DNA of 64,000 nt, from positions 27,304,610 through 27,368,609 of the forward strand of contig CM072511.1 of the NCBI GenBank assembly GCA_036898135.1, given 5' to 3'. Below the pieces are notes generated by a model that did no database searches, had not been told where the DNA came from, and saw only the letters and a program-made list of their open reading frames with translations. This DNA is from Oncomelania hupensis. Its lineage: Eukaryota; Mollusca; Gastropoda; Littorinimorpha; Pomatiopsidae. The position numbers and the translations under genes are program-made. This document shows, piece by piece, positions 40,915-52,472 of this stretch (its first letter is position 1; every line of letters begins with the position of its first letter).

Positions 40915-41904
40915 GGTGTGTGTGTGTGTGTGTGACACTTTGCAGAACAATACATAGTCATTAAAAAAAAACAACGAACGAACGAAAAACGATGCTTAAC
41001 GTCCTATTGCATGAGCGTTAAGGACGATCACCACGTCGCCACCCTGACAACAATGACCATCATCATCATATCAAAAATGAGATCCAACGGATCTCTTAAC
41101 GCGCATATGTATGGTAGTTTATTTTGTTGTTGTTTGTTTTTTGTTTGTTTTTTTGGTTAAGTTTTATAAAATTAAATTAAATTTTTATTTAAAAAAGTTG
41201 TAGATAATGTAGAATGAATGGAAGGTGTGAATATGTTGATAGTAATTCTTATTTACGAAATAATTATACCTGGATAGGGATAACATTGTGGGGGAAGGAA
41301 AGAATGGATCACATAGGCTACGGAGCGGAATTGAAGGAGTGAAGAAACTAAGGGAGATGAGCCAGGATAAAACAAAGACGAATAATATGATTATAATAAC
41401 CAGAATATTGACGAGTGTATATATTGTTTAAGCTGCCTACCGGACCTGGACAAATAAGGTTGTCTCGTGCAAAGGTAAAAAGACGAATCATGAGAGACGG
41501 GATTTTTCAGGACACAAGGTGATCGTCGCTACTAAGGGGAGCGAACCGCGCCTGGTGACATCGGCTGTCAGCAATACTTCTGCACCGTAACGAAGACTTC
41601 ACTGCTACCTCAGACAAACGCCATCTGCTCAACTATTTGTGGACAAACATTCTATGGTCACCACCGGTAACACGTCTTTATTATTTGGCTCTGGACATGA
41701 AAATGCCAGCTGGAGAACGTAAACTTGTAACCTGATACATTTGATGTGAAAGTTTTGGGTAAATTATTATTGTTTAGATATATATAAAGTATTGAGAGCG
41801 TGGAACTTACATTTGTGTTGGTGTTTGCCTGTGTTAGTGAGAATCTGTGAATTTGTGGATGTGGTAGTTAACAGAGATTCTTACATGCATACTTTATTTT
41901 GATT
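40915..41904. other. Intergenic, nothing recognised
   Basis: AT-rich sequence without ORFs of interest, repeat borders or RNA-like features that I can support. Confidence 0.4.
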
Positions 41905-44095
41905 CAGATTCAGATTTCAGATTCGGATTTTTATTTAAAGTCTTTTCATTGATAAAATGATATTAGACTTTCACAAACATATATATGCATAGACATACAC
42001 ACAAACACACATGCATAAACATAAACACATATTTATGTACTTAATCAAAAAATGTTTTTTATGTCAGTATGTAAGATAATGTAAGCAATTTTTTCAATAA
42101 GAGTATGATTATATAAAATATCTGTCATACTATCGGTTTCATTGATCGAGACATTATTTGCCTTGTATAATGGTAATAATGTTGTACATTCAAATAATAA
42201 ATGTTGTACAGACATTGGTTGCTGACATATACAATGAATATCGGTAATGTATTTTGTGCTCCATGAATTCAAACGCATTTTATATATGATTTTTGAAATA
42301 TTTCTACTACATGATAAAATGTTATGCTTGTTTACTGATTTTTGAAAATGTCTTTCTACTAATGAAATCAATTCATGCCTAGATAATGTAATATTACAAT
42401 TTGATATCGAATTTGTATTTTTAGCTTCAATTTTGGCAAGTTTGTCCGACTGCTCATTCCAGTACAAGCCAGAATGAGACGGAACCCAACAAAAATCAAC
42501 ATTTGTACCTCTGCTAATAATTTGATGTATTATATGCTTAATTTCAAATATTAGATCTGGTCTATTAGTATATTCCCAGTTTTGAATTGATTGTAAAACT
42601 GATTTTGAATCGACACAAATGAGCAAGTTAACTATATCCAGGGATGTTTCAAGAATATATTGTAATGCTCTTAATATGGCATATAATTCACAGGAAAATA
42701 TAGAAAATCCTTTTCCAATATAGTACGAATTTTCTACTTTCAAAGCTGGTATAACAAACCCTGCACCACTATTAGATGATTCCAGTACAGATCCATCTGT
42801 AAATATTTTTAGGTGATTGGGATAATATTGTTCTAAGTGTTCTTTCACTTCACTTATAAGAACATTATTGTTTTCCCCTTTAGTAATATTAGAATATTCT
42901 ATATCAAAGTTAGCAGATAAATGTTCCCAATATGGTATTTGAGGTATTAAAGGTTGAATCGGAATATTCGAAATATCAATGTTACATGCAGTCATTGTTG
43001 TGTTTACAAAATTCTTAATTGGCTTGAGGTAAGGAATTTTTTCAGCGCGTTTAGGATATTCTTTAGAGTCAATGCAGATATCATCTGATACTGAATTGTT
43101 TACTGATAAACTTCGAATTACGTATTTGGAGATTGATAATTGTCTCTGTTCATTTAATGATAAGATTCCTGTTTCCTTATAGCTTTTAATTGTATTTGTA
43201 CTAACTGGAACTCCAAGTGCCAATTTTATTGCTCTACAATCTAAACTTTGAAGTTTCTTAATGTATGTCGTGGAAGCAGCAAAATAAACTTCTTGTCCAT
43301 ATGTCAATATCGATCTTACCAGTGAAATTGCTAAATGAAGTAAAGTTTTCGAACTATTTCCCCAAGGTTGAGAACTTATTATTTTTAACAAATTTAATCG
43401 TTTTTTTGCTTTTGTAATTAGGTATTCTATATGACTTCTCCAGTTTAGTTTTGAAGTCAGATATACTCCTAAGAATTTAATATGTTGTGTATATTTCAAT
43501 GCAGTTCCTTCCAATTCTAATTTTGGTAAATACTTAGGATTCTGACCATTGTTAAACAACATCAAGTAAGTTTTTTCCTTTGATAATTCCAATCCATTTT
43601 CTTTCATGTACTTACAAAGTAAATTTAATTCATTTTGATATAACTTTTGAATATAATTTATAGTTCTTTTGTTTGTATGTTTCCTCAGTGATGTATTAAT
43701 CCATATTGCAATATCATCTGCATATTGTACAATATTAGTTTGTTTTGTTAAAGCTTTTGGAAGATCAAAGATTAAAATATTGAATAATATAGGAGCTATA
43801 ATTGAGCCTTGGGGAATCCCTATGTCGACTTTCTTAAATTCTGAGTATGTTTTACCTATCCTGGTGCATATAAATCTTTCGGACAAAAAGTTTTTTTTAT
43901 ATATTGGAACATGTAACCAGAGATACCCGTTTGTTTTAATTTTAGTAATAAGCGAGAGGTCCATACTGTATCGTAAGCCTTTTTAACATAAAAAAAAGTT
44001 GCTAAAATACTCTTTCTTCTCGCAAATTGTTTTTTAATTTGATTTGTTAATTTAACAAGATTGTTTTTTAATTTGATTTGTTAAATTAACAAGAT
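41905..44095 (-). pseudogene. 5'-truncated I/Nimb-like LINE with RT and RNase H
   Basis: The 639-codon minus-strand frame (43964-42045) contains RT motifs GIPQGSIIAPILFN, YADDIAIW (active site) and FLGVYLTSKLNW. The RNase H domain follows (IFTDGSVLESSNSGAGF, ELYAILRALQYI, VDSKSVL, WVPSHSGLYWNEQSDKLA). The upstream frame with KKAYDTVW (about 43990-43967) is joined only through a one-base slip in an A-run near 43895. Sequence before about 44095 is missing. The 3' end has a (TCTGAA)n-like tail at 41900-41925. A 34-bp tandem repeat lies at the broken 5' end (44026-44095). RNase H places it in the I-like group. Confidence 0.88.
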
Positions 44096-44331
44096 GATTA
44101 TTTTGATTTAGGAGTCAGATATATCTTTCATTCAGCTAGTTATTATAAACAAGCACCCATCAAATTCCATCTGTTATAATGCATATAATGTAGGTCTATA
44201 CATTTGAGTTCTTTATGTACATAGAAAAGATCTTGGAACTGAAAGCCAGTACAGCATGTCTTGCTTTTTGTCCACTTTGAGAGCAGGAGTATTGCCCTTT
44301 GTTGATGTTTGTTACAACTTGACTCCCTTGG

Positions 44332-44917
44332 TGTTACACTCGATGTTGGTTTTGTTTTTATCAGTAGTTGATTCAACCCCATTGCTAAAATCCTGATAAG
44401 TGTAACTCGGATTCGTTTATCCACGCAACCTGTTCACTCAGCAACAAGGCAGAAGTCGTCGTATGAAGTTTTCCAACTTTATTCAGCGTACATCAACAAC
44501 TGCATACAATCACTCAATCGCTTTTTCACTTTCTCTCTCTTCCTCAACTAAAACAGTGCAGTACATATATAGTCTCTCTATACTCAAGATAACGTTTGAA
44601 TGTTCGAGCGTGACACAATTATAACCAATCAGAATAAACTTCGTCATCACTGTCTTACGTCATATAACCTTATTTAGGATGGAAGCGTCTTTAGTTACCA
44701 CTAGATTTATCCACAAGCTTCGATCGATGGTAAACAACCAACTCTAGAAAATTATTAAATAATTTCGACCAACTAAAACCACCAACGTTATCTAACAACA
44801 ACGCAAAATCAAATCAAAGATAAATACACTCATGTTATTGAATGCTTTGCAAAATAAAACGATCAGATTTATCGTGCGGCTCTCACACGTACTATCGTGC
44901 GCGTCGCAAACGTAACA
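44332..44917 (+). mobile_element. Solo LTR, copy 3 (586 bp)
   Basis: TGTTAC … GTAACA ends with perfect 5-bp target duplication CTTGG (44327-44331 and 44918-44922). It is shorter than copies 1 and 2 because of internal deletions. Same family and orientation. Confidence 0.9.
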
Positions 44918-44922
44918 CTTGG

Positions 44923-45570
44923 CTTGTATTATTCCTTGCTCCATAATGACTGCTGTACGGTGCTAGCCATTATGAGAAAGTGTATTAAAAATTATACAAA
45001 TAAAGCAGTGCTAGATACTGTATTGAAAGGTAGCCTACAATACGCACACGGGATCTCCGGCCTCACCACTGACAGGCGCCATTCCCACTCCTTTACACTC
45101 TCATTCGCTCCAGATAAAATATACCATACCTACAATGCATCCGGACTCCAGGCACTAAGAATTATATATATCATCATCGTCGTCGTCGCCGTCATCATCA
45201 TCATTATCATTATCATCATCGCTGCCGCTGTACTGTGTGGAGGCAAACAACCATTCTGAAGATTCAAGAAAGGTCACCGCCATTGACCAGCATGCGTTTA
45301 TTAATAAAATTAGCCATGACAAAGGTATTAAATAGAACAACAATAGGATTCCATTATTATATAGACCTTATTGTTATTACTGATGAACAATTAACAAAAG
45401 TATTTGTATTTATAGGGCGACAAGATGGATACAAATATATATACTACCTGACCTTCGACACTGATCAGGTGTTTGTTTTAGAGATGGGCAAGAGGGATAC
45501 ATTAGCTTACATATAATTATATAAAGCCTACCTTTAGCACTGAGTGGACGCCACACGCGACGATCGTTTA
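44923..45570. other. Flank downstream of the bursicon-like gene
   Basis: An ATC/GTC-rich array (45168-45225) and otherwise unremarkable DNA. A minus-strand AATAAA at 45298-45303 is a second possible poly(A) signal for the gene above. Confidence 0.4.
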
Positions 45571-45574
45571 TTAG
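45563..45574 (-). terminator. Poly(A) signal overlapping tandem stop codons
   Basis: The minus-strand end reads GATTACTAATAAACG: stop TAA, second stop TAA, and AATAAA overlapping both. If used, the 3' UTR would be extremely short. Another AATAAA lies at 45298-45303. Confidence 0.35.
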
Positions 45575-46407
45575 TAATCGTAGGGTTGCTGGGCTTCAGG
45601 GTCGGCATCAGAGCAGGGTCGACAGGCGCAGTGGGTGGCCATCCCGATGTACACCACTAGCCGAGGGTCAGTGCCGTTGCAGCGAAAGATGACTCTCTTG
45701 GACAGCAGGTTGTGGGGCTTGCAGCAGGTGCAGTAGGACACGTGCAGCACAAACTGTCCATCCAGGTCCCATTGTGGCACGGAGCGGGAGTGGCAGGTGC
45801 CTTGACAACGGCTGGTGGTCACCCTGCGGGGCCGACAGCCGGGTGGTCGCAGCGTTATGGCGATGTCCTCCTGCCGGCAGGTCTCTGAGCTTGAGACCGT
45901 CAGGTGCCGGCTGTTGGGTAGCATCTGGTTGAAAGGAGTTCCGCGACGTTGCCGTGCAGCCCTTGACGTTTCTTTAGCCTGAACACCTAACACAAGCGGT
46001 CGCCATCGCGTTTCTCGCGTTATTAAGAAATGTCCTAACGCGGCACTTGAATTGTTATTGATGTTCCTCATAGATTGGATCAAAGCTGAGAAGTTCGGAT
46101 TCCCCAGTGTCTGTGAGGGGTGTGTCGTGTTCGCGGGCTTTGTGGTAGACCTAACGGCATGTCTAAATAAGTGAGCTCCTTTCCATTTGGCGTGACCTTG
46201 TGTGTCCGCTATTGTAATGTTTTTTGTCATGTTGACTATGTTCGAAACCGCCTCTTTGGTGAACATGACCGGAGTGCTGAGAAAGAATGGCGGTGTAGAA
46301 AGTGTTGAATGCCACTGAAGTTTTTCTTTTTCTTCCGCAGCACCCCACGTTGGTTTTACAGACATCAAACTTAGCAGCTGAACCACGATGAAGATATGTA
46401 TTTTCAT
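45571..46407 (-). CDS. Bursicon-like secreted cystine-knot prohormone
   Basis: A 278-residue intronless ORF. An in-frame stop 30 nt upstream and A at -3 support the ATG at 46405-46407. Residues 1-22 (MKIHIFIVVQLLSLM…) are a signal peptide. Residues 23-151 form a pro-region with N-glycosylation sequons at N59, N63, N93 and N119. RQRR at 152-155 is a furin-type site. The mature part would be about 123 residues with a cystine knot (C177-C265) and a sequon at N244. The 11 cysteines are at 177, 191, 201, 205, 226, 228, 229, 243, 260, 262 and 265. The order C-PGC-RC-GTC-YCTCC-FRC-HCACRPC is that of bursicon-alpha, and most spacings match as I remember the insect protein. Bursicon subunits are secreted neurohormones acting on the LGR2/rickets-type receptor. 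A long cleavable pro-region is not typical of bursicon and recalls DAN/Cerberus proteins. This is either a divergent bursicon paralogue or a related DAN-type ligand. Confidence 0.82.
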   Translation of the reverse strand: MKIHIFIVVQLLSLMSVKPTWGAAEEKEKLQWHSTLSTPPFFLSTPVMFTKEAVSNIVNMTKNITIADTQGHAKWKGAHLFRHAVRSTTKPANTTHPSQTLGNPNFSALIQSMRNINNNSSAALGHFLITRETRWRPLVLGVQAKETSRAARQRRGTPFNQMLPNSRHLTVSSSETCRQEDIAITLRPPGCRPRRVTTSRCQGTCHSRSVPQWDLDGQFVLHVSYCTCCKPHNLLSKRVIFRCNGTDPRLVVYIGMATHCACRPCSDADPEAQQPYDY

Positions 46408-47077
46408 GTTTACCCAAGGTTCTTCACTGCCCTGCAGTTATTTGAAATTGGACAATTTTGTTTTGTTTTGAACAGCTTCCACTTAGAACTTGGAACTTGT
46501 TTACTAGTACTGTTTATTTTATATATTATCACCGAGAAAACGTTCTCATTATATATCTTGTCACCAAGAAAACGTTTAACTGGTGCAAAAAAAAAGTTTT
46601 CACAAATTCAGAAAATACTTTAACCTAATATTTATTTTTCCCTTCAAGAGCACAATGCGAGTGGCTCCGACCGGCTGGTCAGTTGTCACGTTGATTATGA
46701 AGAGAGATGGAATGCACGTCCACCTTGATGGCAGCGCCGCTGCGCATGTGCTTGCTGTGTCCTCTGGGTAGACAACGCCGCGGCAAGGTAGCCTATTGGC
46801 TAGTGTGATATGAATGAAAAAAGGTGAGAACTGCTGCATTGCTGCAGGCTGACATTGTTAAAGTGGGACAGATGGTATAAGCTTATTCAACTACCACAAA
46901 CAACAACAAAACGTGTTGATTAATGTCCACATGCATTCTCAACAAACTTAAGCCTACTCTTTGCTTTTGTTGTTGTTATTGTTGGTGTTGTTGTTGGTGG
47001 TGGTGGTGATGGTGGTAGGGGTGATGGTGATGGTGACGGGGATGTTGACGGTAAAGGTGGTACTGCTGCTGTCCTCT
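46408..47077 (-). other. Upstream region of the bursicon-like gene
   Basis: Contains a locally GC-rich stretch (46655-46800) with CACATGCGCAGCGGCG, resembling an NRF-1-type promoter site. It could hold the promoter or a 5' UTR exon. GGT/GTT-rich simple sequence lies at 46965-47060. No coding exon is evident. Confidence 0.35.
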
Positions 47078-47362
47078 GCTCTTTTTACAGAGTTTTATTG
47101 AATCTGTTCTTACATTTGGTTTTATATCCTGAGTGTGAAAAAGAAGACTGTGTTTGACAGAGTTGTGACAGTGTGCGGGAAAGTAAGCTTAATGGGTGAG
47201 CAGCAGAAGAGTCTGAATGAGTTGTATGAATGTCGTGTTGTGCAAAAGGCTAGGATGATTGCCGGAGACACTAAACATGTCCTGGCCAAAGAGTATGACG
47301 TTCTCCCATCTGGACGCCGTTTCCGTGTACCCAAGTATTCCAATGCCTATATTGCTAAATAA
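47078..47362 (+). pseudogene. Rex1/CR1-like LINE, ORF C-terminus
   Basis: The frame TVCGKVSLMGEQQKSLNELY … LPSGRRFRVPKYSNAYIAK is the conserved C-terminal tail of Rex1/CR1-like LINE ORF2. It is 5'-truncated, and its last ~30 nt pass without a break into the inverted repeat family A copy. Confidence 0.75.
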
Positions 47363-47655
47363 TACTATCATAGGTAGCCCTAGTGACCATATGGCAGGAA
47401 ACGTCCAATATTCCCAAGCTGATACAACAGACCTCCCACACAAATGAGGAGTTTTGTCCCGGAAGAGTTTTCAAGAAAAAAGATAGGCGACTGGTCTAGC
47501 GAAAAAGAAGATAGTACGGTAGATTGATAGAACAGAGTAGGAATGAGAAAGAACAAATGAGAAAGAGAGCGACAGTGGGAATTTAAAGCACTAAATTTCC
47601 AGAAAGTGGGGATACTATTTATACTGAAACTCCCGGCACCCTTAGGGGGGCTATT
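47345..47655 (-). mobile_element. Repeat family A, copy 3 (inverted)
   Basis: GTTTTGTCCCGGAAGAGTTT, GAAAGTGGGGATACTATTTA and CCCGGCACCC match the reverse complement of copies 1 and 4. The boundary with the LINE ORF is shared with copy 4, where AATGCCTACATTGCTAAATA is also found. Confidence 0.75.
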
Positions 47656-47689
47656 GCTTCATTGTTGCCTGTTTACTTCGTTATAGTCT

Positions 47690-48290
47690 ATGCATTTTTG
47701 TAACCTTTCTCTCAGTGAATGAGAGGACTCGGTCCTGTCGGGACCCATTGTCTGATACAATGGCTCCTAAATATTTGAAGCTATGCTGTGTGTTGAGGGA
47801 CTTGGACTTTGATATCAGTGTTGATGCCATTGGGTTGTTGGTAATCATTTTGGTCTTCTCTGCACTTATTTTCATTCCATAGGTTGTGGAGGTGGTGTCA
47901 AGCCTCTGTACCAGCTGTTGACGTTCTTGTTCCTCTCCAGCCAATCCATCAATGTCTTCCGCAAAAACCGATGTTGGAGATTGCTCTACTCCCTATTATG
48001 ACTGTTCCTTCGTGGTCTGCAAGAGCATCTGACATGATGCGCTCTAGTAAGATGTTGAAGAGTGTTGGAGAGAGTAGGCATCCTTGAGGCACACCGATTG
48101 TTGTTCTGAACCAGTTCCCGATGGCGCTGTTATGGAGTACTGCACTGGTAGCCTTGTCATACAGGTTTTTGATGACTTCAATAATTTTAGGGCTGATGTT
48201 GTACACTCTCATGGTTGCCCAAAGAGTTGCATGCCAGACTCGGTCCAAAGACTTCTTGAAGTCTACGAAGACATGATATATATGTTGTTT
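47690..48290 (-). pseudogene. RTE-like LINE internal fragment with mutated active site
   Basis: The minus strand reads DRVWHATLWATMRVYNISPK … GVPQGCLLSPTLFNILLERI. A one-base shift precedes the active-site box, which here reads FAED instead of FADD (47954-47965). LVQRLDTTSTTYGMKISAEK follows. It is truncated at both ends. Confidence 0.85.
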
Positions 48291-48309
48291 GTGCTGTAGG
48301 TAGATCTAC

Positions 48310-48625
48310 TTCTCGCAGTTTATTCTGAGGTCACGGGAGTCATTTTATTGCTAAACACGTTTTGCTCAACATCTCAAAAACGGCAGAAGCGATTTTGTTT
48401 AGTTTTGCTATACAGGTATTTCAAATCATGGGCCATATTTCAGAAGCAGGCCGCGTCTTTCAAGAATAGCGGAACAGAAATTGGTCATTTTTACTTTGCG
48501 TATACTTGAACTGCAGCTAAGCATTTTAGACCATTCTTATTGGTACGTTCTCAAAGGTTACTGTGCTTCACCATTTTGTAAACACGATTTGCGCTGTACC
48601 AAAAAATGCCTGAGCCGATTTCACT
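48310..48625 (+). repeat. Repeat family C fragment plus CT-rich patch
   Basis: AAACACGTTTTGCTCAACAT and AGCATTTTAGACCATTCTTA match the family (compare 3925 and 5838). Confidence 0.5.
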
Positions 48626-48879
48626 CTCTCTCTCTCTCTTCCCCATACGCACTGTGTTCGGGGATGTTAATCTACCCACAGACAGATGCTTCCTTTCACC
48701 GGAATGGGGGGTGCAGGCAAGCAAAACGCAGAGGCCCTGAAAAGTGCTGCTTACATAGAAATGAGTTGGTGTGTGGCATAGCCCTGATGGTGTAGGGGGT
48801 CGGACCTTGAAGTGGTGCGCTGCACAGTTGTGCTTAGTATTCAGTCAGCTATTCTAGTGGTCAGTCAGGGACTGTGTTG

Positions 48880-50079
48880 TACCTAGTGTATGGAAACACT
48901 CTATCACCTGTCCCGTGCCCAAAAACAGTAAACACAAAGAACTCAACGGCTATGTCCTGTTGCCTTCGCATCCATAGCTATGAAATGTCTTGAACGGATT
49001 CTTCTGTCTCGTCTTCTTTGTCACACTCAACCTTTCTCTGACCCTCTTCAGTTTGCATACAAACCCAATCGTTGAACCGACGACGCTGCTCTGACGCTTC
49101 TCCACAATGCTTATGATCACTTACAGACCTCTGGTTCCTTTGTACGTATTCTCTTTATAGAAATTTCTTCTGCTTTCAATACCATACTGCCACACCTCAT
49201 GGCTCAGAAGCTTCTGTCTTACACTTTCCATCCCAGACTCGTCCTGTGGATCGTTTACTTCCAGATCTCAGGTCGTCCGCTTTCACTCTGCTGTCCCATC
49301 TCTCAAACAAACGTCCACAGGAGCTCCTCAGGGTACGGTTCTTTCTCCGGTACGTTTCACGCTCTACACAAATGACTGCAGAGGAACTGACGCAATACCG
49401 GTCATAAAGTACTCGGACGATTCTGCCCTTGAGGACCTGTCCAATTCAAATGCTTTGTATTTCTTTGCAGTTGATAGGTTCAGCTCCTGGTGCCAACAAA
49501 AATATCTAGACTTAAATGTCAAGAAAACTAAGGAACTGGTCATTGACTTTCGTAAAAACAACGCTCTCATTCCAGACCTTGTCAATGATGGTGTTACAGT
49601 CGAGAGAGTCACTCAGTACAAATACCTCGGAACCATCATTGACGAGAAACTGAACTTCACTGCAAACACCCAGGCCATCCACAAAAATGTCAATCTAGAA
49701 TTTACTGCCTTCAAAAACTTCGAAATCTCCAAGTCAATAGCCGCATCCTTCAGACTTTTTACTTTTCTTTATTTGAGTCCGTTCTTACCTTTTCTTTAAT
49801 CTACTGGTATGGAAGTTTGTGCGTAAAAAACAAAAGTGTGCTGGATTGAGTGGTGAATGTCTGTGGGAAGGTTTTGGGAGTGAAACAAGAGAGTCTGCAG
49901 GTGTTGTATGAAAGGCGTGTTGTGCGGAAAGCTAGTTGTATTGTGCTGGATAGCACTTATGTGCTTGCGCAGCACTTCCAGCTCCTGCCTTCTGGAAGAC
50001 GCTACCGAACACCAAGGGTCAGAACTCTCAGAACGAAAAACTGTTTTATCCCAAAGGCTGTCTCATTACTTAATCAATG

Positions 50080-50146
<67 letters not shown>

Positions 50147-50355
50147 TATTTGTCCAAAATAATCTCATGTAACATTTGCTGTCGTTTAATGTTAGCATGC
50201 ATAAGTGTAATTATATCAATGTGTCATTCTCATTGTCATTATCATTGTTGTTGATATTATAATTGTGATGTTTATTCCATGTTGATTGTAATTGTACACC
50301 ACAATGTAATTTCTTGTAAAAGATAAGAAAGTTGCCTTATCTTATCTTATCTTAT
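48880..50355 (+). pseudogene. Rex1/CR1-like LINE reverse transcriptase pseudogene
   Basis: Across changing frames: TCPVPKNSKHKELNGYVLL, MKCLERILLSRLL, DPLQFAYKPN, TDDAALTLLHNAYDHLQTSG, then FVRILFIEISSAFNTILPH. The catalytic Asp of the first acidic motif is Glu in that last string. KYSDDSALEDLS is the active-site box (about 49408-49442). Next come LDLNVKKTKELVIDF and YKYLGTIIDEKLNF, and the C-terminal tail VVRKASCIVLDSTYVLAQHF / LLPSGRRYRTP (to 50080). A (TTATC)n tail ends it at 50333-50355. A GT array sits in its 3' UTR. Confidence 0.85.
50083..50145. repeat. (GT)n microsatellite
   Basis: About 60 bp of pure GT in the LINE 3' UTR. Confidence 0.95.
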
Positions 50356-50456
50356 GTTAATTAAACACCACAAAGAAAATAAACAATTTTCAAAATGCGT
50401 ATTTCTCGGCTATTGGTGGGATTGTATGGAAATACATTTGAATTGCTTGCCATCTT

Positions 50457-50581
<125 letters not shown>

Positions 50582-51119
50582 GCTTTTTTATTTTTTTAAT
50601 TTATGCCGTCCACATTGCTTTCAATTTGTTCGATGTAAACAGAGAGGGGAGAGAGACAGACAGACAGAGACAGAGTGGGGCAGAGACAGACAGATACAGA
50701 GACACAGAGAGACAAAAAGAGAGTGAACAATAACAACATAATAAATAAAGGTATACAAAGGTCAGAATTAAAGGGTTAAAATACGAAACAATTGCTAGAT
50801 TTAGTTCCTGATCGTATTTTGTAAACGAGTAGCATTTCTACATACAACTGACAACAAATGATGTTCACAGGGCTAAGATTATACAATACAATCCACAGTC
50901 TTCAAGATCAATGCAATGAAAGCTGGCCAACAACAAGAAATTCGAGACCACACCTGAATCAAACTCATCTCTTAGAACGTGGTTTGAGCTGGGAAAATGT
51001 TATGTCTATGACCATCGTTGTAGACGGTTGAGTCCATGCGTCAAACCCTCTGGTCATCATCAATATCAGGGCCCACGGGTCTCGAGCCCAAAGCCACACT
51101 TTCAGAGTTGATAAATCTT

Positions 51120-52340
51120 TATCTCGTGGGCAACAGTCACTGATTCAGGGCATGGCGAAGTACCACTGAACAGAATAATCTGCGAGAAATACCTACAGTA
51201 CCAACAACATCTATATCATGTCTTCGTAGACTTCAAGAAGGCGTCTGATCGAGTCTGGCATGCAGCTCTGTGGGCAACCATGAGAGTGTACAACATCAGC
51301 CCTAAAATTATTGAAGTCATCAAAAACCTGTATGAAAAGGCTACCATTGCAGTCCTCCACAACAGCGCCATCGGAAACTGGTTCAGAACAACAATCGGTG
51401 TGCGTCAGGGATGCCTACTCTCTCCAACACTCTTCAACATCTTCCTAGAGCGCATCATGTCAGATGCCCTTGCAGATCACGAAGGCGCAGTCAGCATATG
51501 GGGTAGAGCAATCTCCAACCTTAGTTTTGCGGATGACATTGATGGATTGGCTGGAGAGGAACAAGACCCTAAACAGCTGGTACAGGGGCTTGACACCACC
51601 TTCAAAGACTATGGAATGGAAATAAGTGCAGAGAAGACCAAAATGATTACCAGCAACACCTAAGGCATCAACACGGACATCAAAGTCCAAGGCCAATCCC
51701 TCAACACAGTGCATAGCTTAAAATATTTAGGAGCCATTGTATCACACAATGGGTCACGACAGGAAGTCATCTCCAGGATTGCACAAACAACTGCTGCCCT
51801 GGCGAGGTTGAAGCCAATATGGAAAGACAGGACCATCAGCCTACATTCCAAGGTAAGATTGCTGCGCTCCATTGTCATCTCCATCTTCCTATACGCTTGC
51901 GAAACATGGACTATCACAGCAGATCTACAACGAAGAATACAAAGCATGGAGATGAGGTGCTATAGAAGACTTCTGAGCATTTCCTATACTCAGCACATCA
52001 CCAACGACGAAGTCCGACAGACCATCACACAAGCCATTGGACAACACGATGGCCTGCTCATAGTGGTGAAAAAACGGAAACTCCGATGGTATGGCCACGT
52101 CACCAGATCATCAAGCCTTGCAAAGACCATTCTGCAAGGCACAGTGCAAGGAGGTAGAAAAAGAGGGAGACCGAAAAGAGGAGGGATGACAACATTCGAG
52201 AATGGACTGGTTTGACAATGAGCGAAACCATCAGGGTTGCTGAGGACATGGAAAGATAGAGTACGCTGGTTAAACGATCATCGGTGGTGCCCCTACGACC
52301 TTCGATTTACGGGATAGGATATGATAGGATAGGATAGGAC
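51120..52340 (+). pseudogene. RTE-like LINE, best-preserved RT copy
   Basis: One frame from about 51130 to 52215 reads CEKYLQYQQHLYHVFVDFKK ASDRVWHAALWATM, GVRQGCLLSPTLFNI and LSFADDIDGLAGEE (active site intact, about 51520-51555). Then come GMEISAEKTKMIT, KYLGAIVSHNGSRQ, FLYACETWTITADLQRRIQS and KKRKLRWYGHVTRSS. The only break in this stretch is one TAA at 51661-51663. The endonuclease half is missing. The 3' end has a (GGATA)n tail (52315-52340). It is the same family as 37965-38735 and 47690-48290. Confidence 0.88.
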
Positions 52341-52472
52341 AACAGTCCTGCGCCAGGAAGTCAGGATATATTATCTACCTTGTGTGAGCGGGACAAATAG
52401 CATTAGAAACCAGTAAAATGTAGGCTTATAGCCCATTGCATTTCTGTCTTCTACATTTCTGTTACTCGGGCT

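Noticed and set aside
42045..43964. 639-codon ORF as a host gene
   Set aside because: It has LINE reverse transcriptase and RNase H motifs, a broken 5' end and a LINE-type 3' tail.
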